Shown in pieces: positions 20,771-30,984 of a stretch of 64,000 bases of DNA. The position numbers and the translations under genes are program-made. Source of the DNA: Adiantum capillus-veneris (lineage: Eukaryota > Streptophyta > Polypodiopsida > Polypodiales > Pteridaceae); assembly GCA_014529385.2 (NCBI GenBank), contig CM043942.1, positions 58,591,340-58,655,339 of the forward strand, in the 5' to 3' direction. Each line of letters begins with the position of its first letter. The stretch's first letter is position 1. The notes under the pieces were generated by a model. That model was not told where the DNA came from and ran no database searches. It saw only the letters and a list, made by a program, of their open reading frames with translations.

Positions 20771-22100
20771 CTATAAGTGCATCATATTCTGATTGCATGG
20801 CAGAACATCACATAAACTAGACACAGCTAAAGCATAACAATCTGATGCATAAGATGCATGGCGAGAACCTGAACGAGTATGACCAGGCAAAGGTGCATCC
20901 AATTTACTGTCATGCAAAGTATGCACCAGCCATTTAGGCATACCTCTAGCTTGCTCATTCTTAGACCTTTCCTCATCAAGTACATCATGTACATCTGCAT
21001 TAGTAATAGGCTGATCTATAACATTTTCATAAACCCCCATAGACTGTACATTTGCCTCATTGAAATTTACATTCAAACTTCCACCACTGAAAAGAGGCAA
21101 CAAAGTGTCATAAATGTCTTGTGAGCTTACATGACTGTCTCTAGTACATGGCCGCAAGGGTTGAACAGAATCTTCCACAAACACAACATCCTATGAAACC
21201 AAGATACACTTTGTTTGCGGATGATACAACCTGTAACCTTTGCTTTCAACATTATAACCAAAAAAAATACATTTGAAAGCCTTATCATCCAATTTTTTGC
21301 ACTGCGTTTGTGGCACCAAAGAATATGCCAAACAACCAAAAACACGCAAGTCCTCAATAGAAGGCTTTCTATCATGCCATGCTTCATATGGATTCATAGA
21401 TTGCAAAGCTTTTGTAGGACACTTGTTAAGTACATAAGTGGCACACGTAATAGCCTCAAGCCAAAACAAATGTGATAAAGCTTGACTTTTGACCATACAT
21501 CTTGCCATTTTCGTAAGAGACCTATTTTTCCTCTCAACAACACCATTTTGTTGAGGTGTATACGAAACTGTACATTTGGTGTTTTATCCCATGACTAGCT
21601 AGAAATGCAGTAAATTCATGAGACATATAATCTCCCCCTCAATCAGAATGGAGGGTGTCCATAGTACATTTTGAGACATTTTCAGTCATAGCCAGAAACT
21701 GCTTGAATCACAAAAACACTTCGGACTTCGCCTTAAACAGATACACCCATGCATGCCTTGAGTAATCATCAATGAAAGTCACGAAGTAAAGGTAATTGCC
21801 CAAGGACGAAATTTGCATGGGCCCACAAACATCACTATGCACAAGCTGCAACTTGCATGTGGCCCTAATTGAACCATCCTTTGGAAATTTCAACCGCTGC
21901 ATCTTACCCAGAATACAGCCTTCACAAACATGTTTGATAGGTACTTCAAGAGGCGGAAAGAAGCACCCATATCAGACTTTTGCAAATGCAGCAAACTGAC
22001 AAAATTTAGAGGCCCAAAATGTGCATGCCAAAGTTTTGCATCTGAAATAACGTTAGAATCCACAAGTGCATTTGCAAAATTCTACCCACACTTGTTGTAC
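20771..22100 (-). pseudogene. Copia integrase and linker to RT
   Basis: The minus strand reads LQLVHSDVCGPMQ and FVTFIDDYSRHAWVYLFKAK in 21902-21708 (first catalytic Asp), a mutated GGDYMSHEF block near 21600 that holds the second Asp position, and LSHLFWLEAITCATYVLNKC, LRVFGCLAYSL and FFGYNVESKGYRLYHP in 21508-21191 (C-terminal part). The variable linker follows (21184-20771, acidic). The HHCC half is seen only in fragments near 22000. Several stops; not functional. Confidence 0.85.
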
Positions 22101-22500
22101 AAAGTGAGCTTATACAGCCCATGACATAAAATGCCAGATGCAACAATTTCATCACCAAAACTGCGATCATGTACTGAACATCTGTCATCCACAAATTTGA
22201 ATACAAGACCAAGTCTCGCAAGTGCAAATATAGACAAAAGATTCTTCTTGATCCCAGGTACATAGAGTGCATCAACAAGTGTCACAAAGAATTGTCATTT
22301 GCAGTAGTTAACACAATTTTTCCAACTCCCTTGACCGGTTACAAGGCATTATTGGCACAAGTGACTGAATTCCCATGAGGGACATCCTGGAGAGAGGTAA
22401 ACAAGTCACAATGAGAGGTAATGTGCTTTGTAGCACCACTGTCAAAATACCACACATGTGAATCTGCAGCAACTAGCATGCATGCACCATGGACAACAAG
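22101..22500 (-). pseudogene. Copia protease and pre-integrase region
   Basis: The minus strand reads HVWYFDSGATKHITSHCDLF near 22450, the copia protease active site (DSGAT). A central piece near 22280-22080 (TLVDALYVPGIKKNLLSIFA) matches the protease end, and LYKLTLYNKCG matches the pre-integrase. A frameshift near 22300 separates the pieces. Its product would cut the polyprotein. Confidence 0.83.
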
Positions 22501-23400
22501 ATTATAGGTTGACTCTGCACTAAAAGCCCATTTTGCATCAACATTAACATCACAATCTCCTTTCACAAAAGACTCAACAAAAGCTGCATTTGCAGTGGAA
22601 CCAACATTAGTAGTGGAAACGGCCTCTTTCTTCTTAGCCTCTGTGGCCTTCAACTTAAGACAATGCTTGATCAAATGATCATTAGCTTTATAATAGTGGC
22701 AATGCATCTTCTTTTTGCCCTCTTCACCAGAATTCCCAGAGATAGCTTTACAATAGTGGCAATGCATCTTCTTTTTGACCTTTTCACCAGAATTCCAGAC
22801 GAATTTCTGCCAGCAGAAGCATTAGGAACAGGTGATTTACCACTCGTAAAAGAACCATGAGAAGTGGCTACATTGCTATTACCACCTTTTCTTTGAGCAA
22901 CAATAAAGGCTTGTTCAAATGTACGCTGTGTAGTCTTGTTTTTTTGGGAAAGTGACTCTTGCAACAACAATGTGCATAATGCATCAAAGTTGACAACTTT
23001 TGGATTTCCTTGGGTCATAAGTCTCCAAGTACCAACAAAAGTCTGGTAAGAATCTGGCAAGGCATCAAGAACAATCTGCACAAGGGAACTGTTTGAAATG
23101 ACTTCACCTGCAAAAATAAGTTTCTCATTTATATCCTTGACACCTATAAGGAATATCATCTTCCTCATGCATAATCTTTGACTCGAGTTCTTTACGTATC
23201 AATGAAATTTTAGCCTCATTGCAACTTGCATGAAGACCAACCAGAATATCCCAAGCCTGTTTTGTAGATTTTGTTGAAAGAATGTGGGGAGTAATAGTGC
23301 GCTTCATAGACAACGCAATCAATGCATGAGCCTGCGTATCTTTTACGTCCCAAAGAGCTTGCTCAGCCATAGGCAAAATAGCTCTAACAATAGTAATCCT
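22501..23400 (-). pseudogene. Copia gag, N-terminus missing
   Basis: The minus strand from 23400 gives LIALSMKRTITPHILSTKST and AWDILVGLHASCNEAKISLI (UBN2-type core), then VLDALPDSYQTFVGTWRLMT near 23060 and a zinc knuckle CHYYKANDHLIKHC near 22700. The knuckle region is duplicated (60 bp), so a second, partial CHYCK block precedes it. The start of Gag is replaced by gypsy integrase sequence at ~23400-23410, and a 156-codon frame (23595-23125) runs across the join. Other frames are broken by one shift near 23150. Confidence 0.83.
22683..22801. repeat. 60-bp tandem duplication in copia gag
   Basis: TAGCTTTATAATAGTGGCAA (22683) recurs at 22743 as TAGCTTTACAATAGTGGCAA, with about four differences across the unit. 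It duplicates the first half of the zinc knuckle. Confidence 0.92.
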
Positions 23401-23404
23401 TGTA

Positions 23405-24690
23405 GCATGCCGTAGGCTCACATGAAAAGCATTGTGTATGAGCCAGTAATTGGGAAAATTTAATTGATAAGCCATTAGCTTAAGAATTTGAAAAGGACCA
23501 TAGTGTATTTTTGTTAACTTAGCATAATACTTTTGGTAGCCCGTATGATTCTTGCTGGTAGTTTTCCTTAGATGAGCCTTGGGGAACTTTAGCAAGACCC
23601 AATCATCTTCCTTAAAAGCTAAGACTCTTCTGTGCTTGTTAGCAGCAGCCTTTTGCCTTTGTTGTGAGATGGAAATAGCCTCTTTTAACTTTTGAAAAGA
23701 TTCTTATAGATCTTAGCTATACTCATCAGCAGCAAAGATCTTCCTATGTACCTTAAGTAGCAATGGACTTTTAGATCTTCCCTCTATGACCTCGAAAGGT
23801 GCCTTTCCTGTAGAAGTATGTATAGTGTTGTTGTACACATACTCTACAAGGGGTAAATATTTCTCCCATTGTGAGCGTTGATCTACTTCTGTAACATATG
23901 TTTTTAGTAGATCTAGGATCGTAAGGGTAGCTATCTCACTTTGGCCATCCGTTTGTGGGTAATAGATAGAGGAGAAAGTTAACCTTGACCTAGATTCTCA
24001 AAGAGACCCTTCCAAAAATTATTGGTCATTCTAGGGTCTCTACCCCCTGACACTATGGATGTTGGCAAGCCATGGTATTTGAAAATCTGGGATATGAAGA
24101 GACTTTCCATTTGATGTGCCTTAATAGTCTTTTTGACGGGTATAAAGTGTGCTTGTTTGCTAAACCTATCGACTCTTGTCCATATTCTTGTATTCCCATG
24201 GATAGACTTGGGCAATCCAATGATAAAATCCATGGATATGCTCTCCCATGGTGAATTAGGAATTGGAAATGGTTAGAGAAATCCAGGTTGCTTTCTCTAT
24301 CATACTTCGTCTTTTGGCATACTATTTTTGAAACATACTCTTGTATGTCTATTTTCATGGTAGGCCAATAGAAGTACGTCTCTACTACTCGAAGAGTAGG
24401 TTGAATCCCTCTATGCCATGCATAAGGGGGTGCATGGGATTCATACATTACTTTCTCATGGAGTGATTTAGTAACACATAGCCTGTTGCAATAGAGAAGA
24501 TAACCATCCTGGAATATGAATGGTTCCTCTTTCTTCCCTAATGCAAGGGCTGAAATCACGTCCTTGAAATTGGGATCAGTCATACTCATCTATCATAGAA
24601 GATAGATCATTCCCTAATGCAAGGGCTGAAATCACGTCCTTGAAATTGGGATCAGTAGCATACTCATCTATCATAGAAGATAGATCATTG
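23405..24690 (-). pseudogene. Gypsy integrase, minus strand
   Basis: Minus-strand frames give HAPPYAWHRGIQPTLRVVET and FYWPTMKIDIQEYVSKIVCQ (HHCC zinc domain, last Cys lost), MDFIIGLPKS (first Asp) near 24230, SIVSGGRDPRMTNNFWKGLF (second Asp; normally SDRD, here GGRD) near 24060, a SQWEKYLPLVEYVYNNTIHT block near 23870, and IHYGPFQILKLM and HNAFHVSL near 23500-23410. The GPF...FHVSL end fits chromovirus-like plant gypsy elements, but any chromodomain would lie beyond the break at ~23405. A 76-bp duplication shifts the frame near 24610. Confidence 0.83.
24534..24687. repeat. 76-78-bp tandem duplication in gypsy integrase
   Basis: The block starting TTCCCTAATGCAAGGGCTGA at 24534 is repeated at 24610. 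The second copy has two extra bases (CAGTAGCATAC versus CAGTCATAC). Confidence 0.95.
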
Positions 24691-25361
24691 CGAGTTTCTA
24701 TAGGTACCGCATTTTCTCTTGGTCATCTGATAGTGCATCCGCCACTTGATTGTGCTTGCCAAAAATGTGAGCAAAATGAAAACTAAATTGCAAAAGAAAA
24801 TTTGTCCACCTCATTTGTTTATTGGAGAGCTTGGTTTGTGTCATGAATTACTTGAGACTTTGGTGACCTGTTTGTAGGATGAATGGAGTCCCCAAAAGAT
24901 AGTACTTCCATGAGTCTAGGGCACGTAGAACAGCTTGTAGCCCTTTTTTGTATATGCCAATACTCGCTCATCGGAATTGAGTCTTCGACTCTCGTATGCT
25001 ATGGAATGCCCTTCTTGAAGCAAAAGTGCTCCAAGGCAATCACCACAAGCATCACATTGGAACTCAAATGGCTTTGAGAGATCTGGTAGTGTAAGCACAT
25101 GTTGAGAGATAAGTTTCTCTTTGAGCTTCTCAAAAGCATTTTGCTCTTTTGCAGTCCATGTATACTTAACGTTCTTTCTTGTTAAGTTAAGTAATGGTCC
25201 TGCTATTAACGAGAATTTTCCTATGATGCGTCTATAATATGCACACATACCAGTAAAGCTTCTTAGCTCATCTAGATTCCTTTGACTAGGCCATCCTTTT
25301 ATTACCTCTAGCTTTTTTGGATCCATACAGATGCCATCTTGAGAGATAATGTGACCTAAGT
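24691..25361 (-). pseudogene. Gypsy RT end and RNase H, minus strand
   Basis: At the right edge the minus strand reads NLGHIISQDGICMD (RT thumb), then in 25326-24916 LRSFTGMCAYYRRIIGKFS (connection), ALLLQEGHSIAYESRRLN (RNase H) and ERVLAYTKKGYKLF. A tail near 24850-24700 adds MRWTNFLLQFSFHFAHIFGK and HNQVADALS. The palm of RT, protease and gag are missing: the element is cut at 25361/25362 where the LTR of element C begins. The piece joins the integrase above on the same strand, so it is one truncated element. Confidence 0.83.
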
Positions 25362-25575
25362 TGTAAGGACATGGGTCCTATGGGCAAGGCCACCGGCACG
25401 GCCAGACAGTGTGTACGCTACTCCGTTGTGCAGCAAAAAGGAGACATGCACGTTTTCCTCTGCGCAGCGCGCATAGATAGACAACGAAAACCGACCGCCA
25501 CCGCCCCATCCATGCTCTCACTGAGGTGGGAGACCAGTTAAATTCTCGCAACTCGACGACACCAAAACTTTGAAG
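25362..25575 (+). repeat. Probable 5' LTR of gypsy element C
   Basis: The minus-strand RT of the neighbouring element stops abruptly at TGTAAGGACATGGG (25362), a plausible LTR start. About 220 bp later a gypsy-type primer site appears. The LTR's right end lacks a clear CA, so 25575 is approximate. No second copy is in the window, so the LTR cannot be confirmed by comparison. Confidence 0.5.
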
Positions 25576-25583
25576 GCTTCTGT

Positions 25584-25601
25584 TGGCGCCGTTGGCTACG
25601 C
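25584..25601 (+). promoter_or_regulatory. Primer binding site of element C
   Basis: TGGCGCCGTTG followed by GCTACGC. The first 11 bases match, from memory, the site complementary to the 3' end of tRNA-Asp used by some plant gypsy elements. Confidence 0.5.
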
Positions 25602-26064
25602 ACGTAGGAAGGCCTGCTTAACCCTTGCATGAAGGATGGTTGAGCCCACCCCATGAGGATAAGAGGCCAACACTTTACCATCAAGCTATGGACCCTTGTT
25701 GTGTAGAACAAGGAAAGATAACATACTTGTGTTGAAAGGAAAACTAGAAGGAAAGGGAAAGCTTCAAACTTCAAGTAAGTAACTTCACCCTTCCTTTTCA
25801 CTTCTTGGAGGAAGGCAAGTTTTCCTCCAAAAATTCTTTTTTTCTCAAGGAGGTAGCTTCAAAGTGAGCAAACTCCTTCACAAAAATGACGAGTTTTTGT
25901 GAAGGGGCAACAAAGGTGTTCTTACAACGAACGACACGTGAAGCACTCCAATTCCCGCAAGGCAAGGTTCGCATGCGACACAAATTGCGGAGCATACAAA
26001 ACACAAAGACTTCAATTTCACAAGGTACAAGTTGACATTTTTCTCTCTCTCTTTGCATTAGTGT

Positions 26065-27186
26065 GTGTTTACCATGGCCAATGAGGATTTACCACCTATA
26101 CACACGTTTGATTTTGAGCACGTAGATCAAAATCAAGGCACCATGGGTGCGGCTGACACTAATATGCATGATGGCAATGACCTAGGAGATCATGTCCTTG
26201 TAGATATGGCTGCTTTCAAGACTTTGGACCTCTCTGCACTCAATGCAAATGTTACCAATCTTACGGAGTTACTTGTGAAATTTATGAATTCACAAACGGC
26301 TCAAGGAGCTACAAGTGGCACGGTTCAAGGGAACCAAGCACGCACGACTCAAGGAGTCCAAGAGACAAGTGCTTCAGAAGATGCAGAAGGTAGCAATGCA
26401 TTACTCAAGAATATCACCATTCCTGAGTTTCACGGGGAAGAGCCTGATCGCAACAAGGATGCGGTCAATACGTTCTTACACAAATGGAGTGATATTCATA
26501 GATTGAGACACACCCCCGATATAAAGACGGTTGTGGAAACAAGTCTCTCTCTTAAAGGCAAGGCCTATAAGTGGTGGATGACATTTCCACTAGATGCTCG
26601 TGCTCCGTCTTGGGCTGCGTTTTAAGCTTCTTTTTTCAAAGAGTTTTTGGACTTCAATGAAGAAGATAAGAATTGGTTAGCATGGGATGCATGCCGCATG
26701 TCTGGACTCTCTCTCACACAGTACCTTTCAAAGTATCGGGAAATCATATTAAAACTAGAAGGTTTAGACGAATTCCAAAAGATACGGGGATTTAATAGGG
26801 GTCTTGACAAAGACTATCGTCTTCATGTCAAGACCCAACATCCAAAAACACCAAGAGAGGAAAGGAAATGTTCCCTACTCTAAGAATACTTTTGCTAAGA
26901 GCAATGTGGCTAAGAACCAATGGCGAGGTAGATCTCCCACACATTCCAAGAGGAATAAGAGACAATCTACCTCTCCACACCCCAAGAGGCTAAGAAGCTT
27001 AAGCAATCACGAGATACTCCACGTGGGTCTCCCAGCATTGCTGATTTTGAGCGTGCGAAGAAACACAATTTGTGTTTTAAATGTCTTTTGGACCAACATA
27101 ACAAGAAAGATTGTCCTCTTTTGCAAGACAAAGAAAAGGCCATGCACACGGTGCAACACCTCACATTAGATTCATCTCCTAAATAT
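26065..27186 (+). pseudogene. Gag of gypsy element C, cut by element A
   Basis: The frame opens with MFTMANEDLPPIHTFDFEH; the second Met (26074) is a likely start. The Gag core follows: ITIPEFHGEEPDRNKDAVNT and LSLKGKAYKWWMTF near residues 120-175. A single TAA at 26623 interrupts it, then FFKEFLDFNEEDKNWLAWD and YREIILKLEGLDEF continue in the same frame. Two compensating shifts occur near 26870-27040. The zinc knuckle CFKCLLDQHNKKDC at ~27076-27117 is back in the first frame and intact. The gene stops at 27186 because element A is inserted there; it resumes at 39508. Confidence 0.85.
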
Positions 27187-28894
27187 TGATAGCCGTTTTT
27201 TCGGCTCTCTGTAATTGCCATAGTGAGTTATTATCTCACCCTATCAAATCACTCAAACACTGTGGTTACCCTCACCCTTTCATTGTACATAGGTGCGTGT
27301 GAATTAGGGGACTTTTCCCATATCTCCTTACTGAAATAAAAAACCCTCAATTAGCTAGTCATTGGGCTAGTTGAGCCAAAAAAATAAAAAATATAAATAT
27401 ATTATGGACCATGCGTATGTAAATATTTCTTTGTATATAGGGCCTAAATAAAAGATTTTTTCATAATTATTTTGGTATTTATTTAAATATTTCTACTTAG
27501 GTGTGTGTTATTTATGCTCTGTACATTGCCTCACCATTACCACAATTTTTCTTACCATTTTTCATACTCTTTATTCCATATAGAAATATTTTCATGTAAG
27601 CTTCTCTTATATTTGGTGTAACTCCACGCCAACAAAAATCCAAAAAAACTAGTTTTATTTATGTGTATATTTTTTCACTATTGTGATTTTTCCCTTCCTA
27701 CATCTATTTTGTTTTTTTCTTAAAAATTAGAACACCAAAAATATTTATCTTTTTATGGTAGCCTCATAATGAGAGAGATTTCTTTTGACCCCTTTATATT
27801 TTTTCCACTTATATTATTTATATTTGACATGTACATATTTTTTAGACTCCTCAATATTTGATTTTCTTAGTTGTACTATTCACTTATATCATGATTTCAA
27901 CAATATCTTCAATTATAGACCTACCAAATAAGGTCAAGGGTAGGTGGCATGCATATATGCACTATGGAGGGCTCACTCTTGGAGGTATTCAAAAGAATCA
28001 TCCAAAGAAGGACCCCACAAGGACCTTGTGCAGTGGAAAAAAACGGTCGGTTTTGTTGAATTTTGAAAATTCACTTGCTCTCCGAATTTGAAAAGGTGAT
28101 ACAAACAAAAGTTGTAGCTTGTGGGCTAAACTTTTGCCTCAAATTTTTTCATATTTTTTTGAGCTATGAGCTGTGAGCTATGATTTTATTAGTGGACCCC
28201 AGTTTTCCCATGCTATGCAGCCACACTCTCTCTTCCACTTTATCATTTTCCTCTTTCATACACACTTCTCCACTCATCATCCCCACCTCTCTCACCACTC
28301 CTCTCTGCACCCTACTCACCTTCTCCTCAACCTTGAAGAATAAGATAAACCATGGTGAACTCATACCTCCCACACACAATTCCATTCCAAAATTGACCAC
28401 CTAGTCTCATTTGTCCTCCTCCAAATTACCCATATCTATCAAAAAAACCACAAAATTCAGCTTCTTCTCTTAAAAGACAGCATCATGGTGGTTGATTACT
28501 CAGCTTCAATTACCTTGTCTCTCAAGGAAGGTCAAGAGTGGAGAAAAAATGTACCGTCAAAGCTAGTGGACCGTCAACAAGCGTCAAAATTGGCCCTACT
28601 CAAAACACTTGGAGCATCAACCTTGTAAGAAATCCACCTTTTCTTACCTCTTAAGAGTTTTTCTTCCTTATTTGTATCCTACATGGATACTCCCATTGTA
28701 AATATCCAATTCCATTTGTAAATTAATACTAACTCTACTAACACTAACCCACTATGAAAAGTCCTATCACCTCCATTTCTCTCCTCTCTCTTTCCCCACC
28801 AACTTCTTGATAATTCCAAGCAAAAGAAATTAGATAAATTTCTGAAAATCTAACCCAACCATGGTTAGAGGAGTAACCCTAGCCTTCAAAATTG

Positions 28895-28904
28895 CTATAA
28901 AAAG
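28895..28904 (+). promoter_or_regulatory. TATA box of element A 5' LTR
   Basis: CTATAAAAAG, about 965 bp before the LTR end. The paired site in the 3' LTR is CTATAAAAGG at 38519-38528. Transcription probably starts ~30 bp downstream. Confidence 0.65.
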
Positions 28905-29566
28905 AGGGTGTAGCTAGCACAAAAGGGGGCAGAAGAAAGAGCACTATGCTATAGCTTGAGAAGCCAAGCTCAACCTCTTGAGAAGGAGCTCTTGAGTGGA
29001 ATCTCATTGGCATTAGGCATATGTATGTGTTGTATTAGGGGTGATTAGCAAGGGAACTCTATGCCATTGTAAGAGAGAGTGATCATTCAATTGAGAGTAG
29101 AAAATCTATCATTTCTCCTACTAGTGTAAGCCCAACATTTGCTGAATCAAGGAGGGTGAATTTGGACTAAGCATGGATACCTTGTCTCCCTTCCAACGTG
29201 AAGTCATGGACAATAATGATGTGTGAGTGTCTTGGTGTTTTATTTAAGTTCTTGATAGCTTGTCTCCGGGTATTGTTATCAATTTAGCCATAAATCCCAC
29301 ATGCTGTAAGAGGGTGACAGGGTGGAGAGGACTCCCCTGGCCTTAAGACAGTGATTGGGGTGGCTTTTTTCTTGTGATGTGTTGTGGTGTAATTTACTCA
29401 GGCTATGTTGAACAAATACTAATCTCACTTTGATTGGTCATGGCAGATTTGTAAGAAGGCATTAGTGCAACAAGCACCCCCTTGCCCCTTCTCTCTCTTT
29501 CTTACATATATATATATATTTATGTTTGCTTGATCATTAACGATACACTTCAAAGTAGCCCGAGCA

Positions 29567-29570
<4 letters not shown>

Positions 29571-29597
<27 letters not shown>
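29571..29597. repeat. (CT)n in element A 5' LTR
   Basis: 27 nt, 13.5 units. The matching tract in the 3' LTR is 51 nt. Confidence 0.97.
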
Positions 29598-29861
29598 ATG
29601 TTTTAGTGTGTGAGAGTGTTCCATCGGTGTTAGGGTTAGTGTAAATTCCTTGCTTGTTTGTGGGTTGCTCTAACGATTCTCCTCTTTTGCGTCCTAGTTC
29701 GCTCTTAAACTAGGTGGTGCCCCTTGTGTAGTTAGGATTTGGTTGTGGGTTTGTTGTTTTGGTTTGTGTTGTGTTGTGTCCCAGCCCCATTGAGCAGCAC
29801 GGGAGCCTTGAAGGGTGTCTAGAGATTGCTCTTCTTGTTGCCCGCCCCGGACCGCTTCAAA

Positions 29862-29879
29862 TTGGTGCCCCCACGGAGG
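29862..29879 (+). promoter_or_regulatory. Primer binding site of element A
   Basis: TGGTGCCCCCACGGAGGA follows the LTR after two bases (AT). The same site follows the 5' LTR of element B (46256-46273). I cannot name the tRNA with confidence. Confidence 0.7.
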
Positions 29880-29938
29880 AAAACAACGCGTGTATGTTTT
29901 TGTGTAGGATCAACTTTTAGCATAGTCAAGTAATTTGC

Positions 29939-30160
29939 ATGAATCACGAGAGTTTGTATGATCCTTTCGTTCCCATTGCAAGGCAAAAGATACACATAAT
30001 TATAAGTACTAAGTTGCAATTTCAATGGGTAATTCGTAGGATTTTAGGTCCTCTTAGGTTAGCCGAGATAAACACTTCGGTAAATCCTTTTATTTTGCCT
30101 CTCATTAGGTACGATATTAGCTTGGACGTCTATATTTTTGTGTTATTAGGACATGCATAG
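29939..30160 (+). CDS. ORF1a of element A, unknown small protein
   Basis: 73 codons, ATG 80 bases after the LTR, ending at a TAG. Key segments: DPFVPIARQKIHIIISTKLQ, RRILGPLRLAEIN, PLIRYDISLDVYIF. I do not recognise the family. The same ORF, ~85% alike, sits at the same place in element B (46329-46541). It is homologous to ORF1b, which follows in the same frame right after the TAG, so the pair looks like an internally duplicated protein split by a stop. It has alternating hydrophobic residues but no convincing membrane segment. Its location in the 5' leader, before gag, recalls the extra ORF of Ogre-type Tat elements, but I see no sequence link. Confidence 0.6.
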   Translation: MNHESLYDPFVPIARQKIHIIISTKLQFQWVIRRILGPLRLAEINTSVNPFILPLIRYDISLDVYIFVLLGHA

Positions 30161-30163
30161 GCC

Positions 30164-30382
30164 ATGGATAATGGCCCAGGAATAGAGGTTTTTTCCTTTC
30201 ATTTTACTCCACACATTAGAATAAACGTTGCAATTAGTAGAAAGATCCATTTTCAACAACGAATGGTGTTCATGTTTGGTGCCCAAAGAGTAGGAGAAAT
30301 TCTTGCATCACCAAACCCTGTCATTCTACCTCTCATCAACTACCACACTTCTTTTGATGTACATGTGTTCATTTTATTTTAA
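30164..30382 (+). CDS. ORF1b of element A, paralogue of ORF1a
   Basis: 72 codons, ATG one codon after the TAG of ORF1a and in the same frame. It aligns along its length with ORF1a: HFTPHIRINVAISRKIHFQQ against PIARQKIHIIISTKLQFQ, and NPVILPLINYHTSFDVHVFI against NPFILPLIRYDISLDVYIFV. In element B the matching frame (46563-46780) survives with two stops. Function unknown. Conservation of the duplicated pair in both Tat elements shows it predates their separation. Expression would need a separate start, reinitiation or TAG readthrough. Confidence 0.58.
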   Translation: MDNGPGIEVFSFHFTPHIRINVAISRKIHFQQRMVFMFGAQRVGEILASPNPVILPLINYHTSFDVHVFILF

Positions 30383-30416
30383 AATGAAGTGCAGCCCGGC
30401 AAAATAGTGTGTATGT

Positions 30417-30962
30417 TTGTTTTTTCTTTGTCCAAGTTGTTACAAGAAACAAAAAACGATCATTTGTTCTAACAGGAAATGTGTGTGCAGTGAAAGTTCA
30501 ATCCTTAGAGATCTAGCTCTATTACCAATTGAGTTGCAGGAGCAAGTAGTAAGGTGTCTCCCTCATAACAAGAGGGTGGTGAAGTTAAGACGAAAGGTCC
30601 TACGCATGGATTCCATTTTCCTCTTGTTGTTGGGCACTAAGGAAGACCGCGCATTCATCCAACTAGTGTGTGCCCTAAGATTGGTAAATAGAGTGAAATT
30701 TGGCGTTTGGCGAGTGCATTTCACCATTGAGGAAGACTCTTCAGGAAACTTGCGGCCAGAGTTCATGCTTCATAGACTCACATTTGGTGAATTTTTCCCT
30801 CATTTGCGTCTTATTAATAGTCTTCCTTTCGCTTTCAACAAAGGAGATAGGGAGCTATTCAGAGCTTGTCTTAATAAAGAGAGCATAGAGAAGATTGCAA
30901 ATTTGTATAAATTCTCATCCTTCTCTACTTTCTATGACACTTTGTTCATAGAGACATTGTAA
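30417..30962 (+). CDS. ORF2a of element A, F-box-like unknown protein
   Basis: 181 codons, no stop inside. Residues 5-24 hold a Cys cluster (CPSC, then CSNRKCVC). Residues 33-58 read LALLPIELQEQVVRCLPHNK and on, with the LPxEL...V..LP pattern of an F-box. Then FIQLVCALRLVNRVKFGVW (80-98) and RLTFGEFFPHLRLINSLPFA (120-139). ORF2b repeats the same plan. I do not know this protein from any retrotransposon, and the F-box reading rests on pattern only. If correct it could tie the element to SCF ubiquitin ligase, but this is speculation. Element B lacks the whole segment between ORF1b and gag. A captured and duplicated host gene is the leading explanation. Confidence 0.55.
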   Translation: MFFLCPSCYKKQKTIICSNRKCVCSESSILRDLALLPIELQEQVVRCLPHNKRVVKLRRKVLRMDSIFLLLLGTKEDRAFIQLVCALRLVNRVKFGVWRVHFTIEEDSSGNLRPEFMLHRLTFGEFFPHLRLINSLPFAFNKGDRELFRACLNKESIEKIANLYKFSSFSTFYDTLFIETL

Positions 30963-30984
30963 ATCTCTTTATGCTTTTGAATGA

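Larger units (their letters stand above)
18981..23400 (-). mobile_element. Ty1/copia element, minus strand, 5' truncated
   Basis: Reading leftwards: gag, protease, integrase, RT, RNase H, then 3' LTR at 19207-18981, which is copia order. It lies in the integrase of the plus-strand gypsy remnant. The upstream end (5' LTR, primer site and Gag N-terminus) is missing: at ~23400 the sequence joins a gypsy integrase on the same strand. Small in-frame tandem duplications occur at 22683-22801 and 20132-20180. Stops and shifts are numerous. The LTR at 1920-2234 belongs to the same family. Confidence 0.88.
27187..29859 (+). repeat. 5' LTR of element A
   Basis: 2673 bp, TGATAGCCGTTTTTTCGG...GACCGCTTCA. 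The terminal hairpin-like AGCCGTTTTTTCGGCT at the start is shared by all four Tat LTRs here. It contains a TATA box at ~28895 and a (CT)n tract at 29571-29597. No ORF inside is convincing. Confidence 0.95.

Noticed and set aside
23405-23600. Chromodomain after gypsy integrase
   Set aside because: The sequence switches to copia gag before the position where a chromodomain would start.
27858-28404. Short frames inside the Tat LTRs (also 37482-38028, 44321-44937, 52846-53466)
   Set aside because: They recur only because the LTR DNA is repeated, and they are broken differently in the four LTRs. No constraint is visible.
30417-30486. Zinc ribbon at the N-terminus of ORF2a
   Set aside because: CPSC...CSNRKCVC looks like a metal site, but the segment has no counterpart in ORF2b or elsewhere. 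Kept only as an observation in the ORF2a entry.
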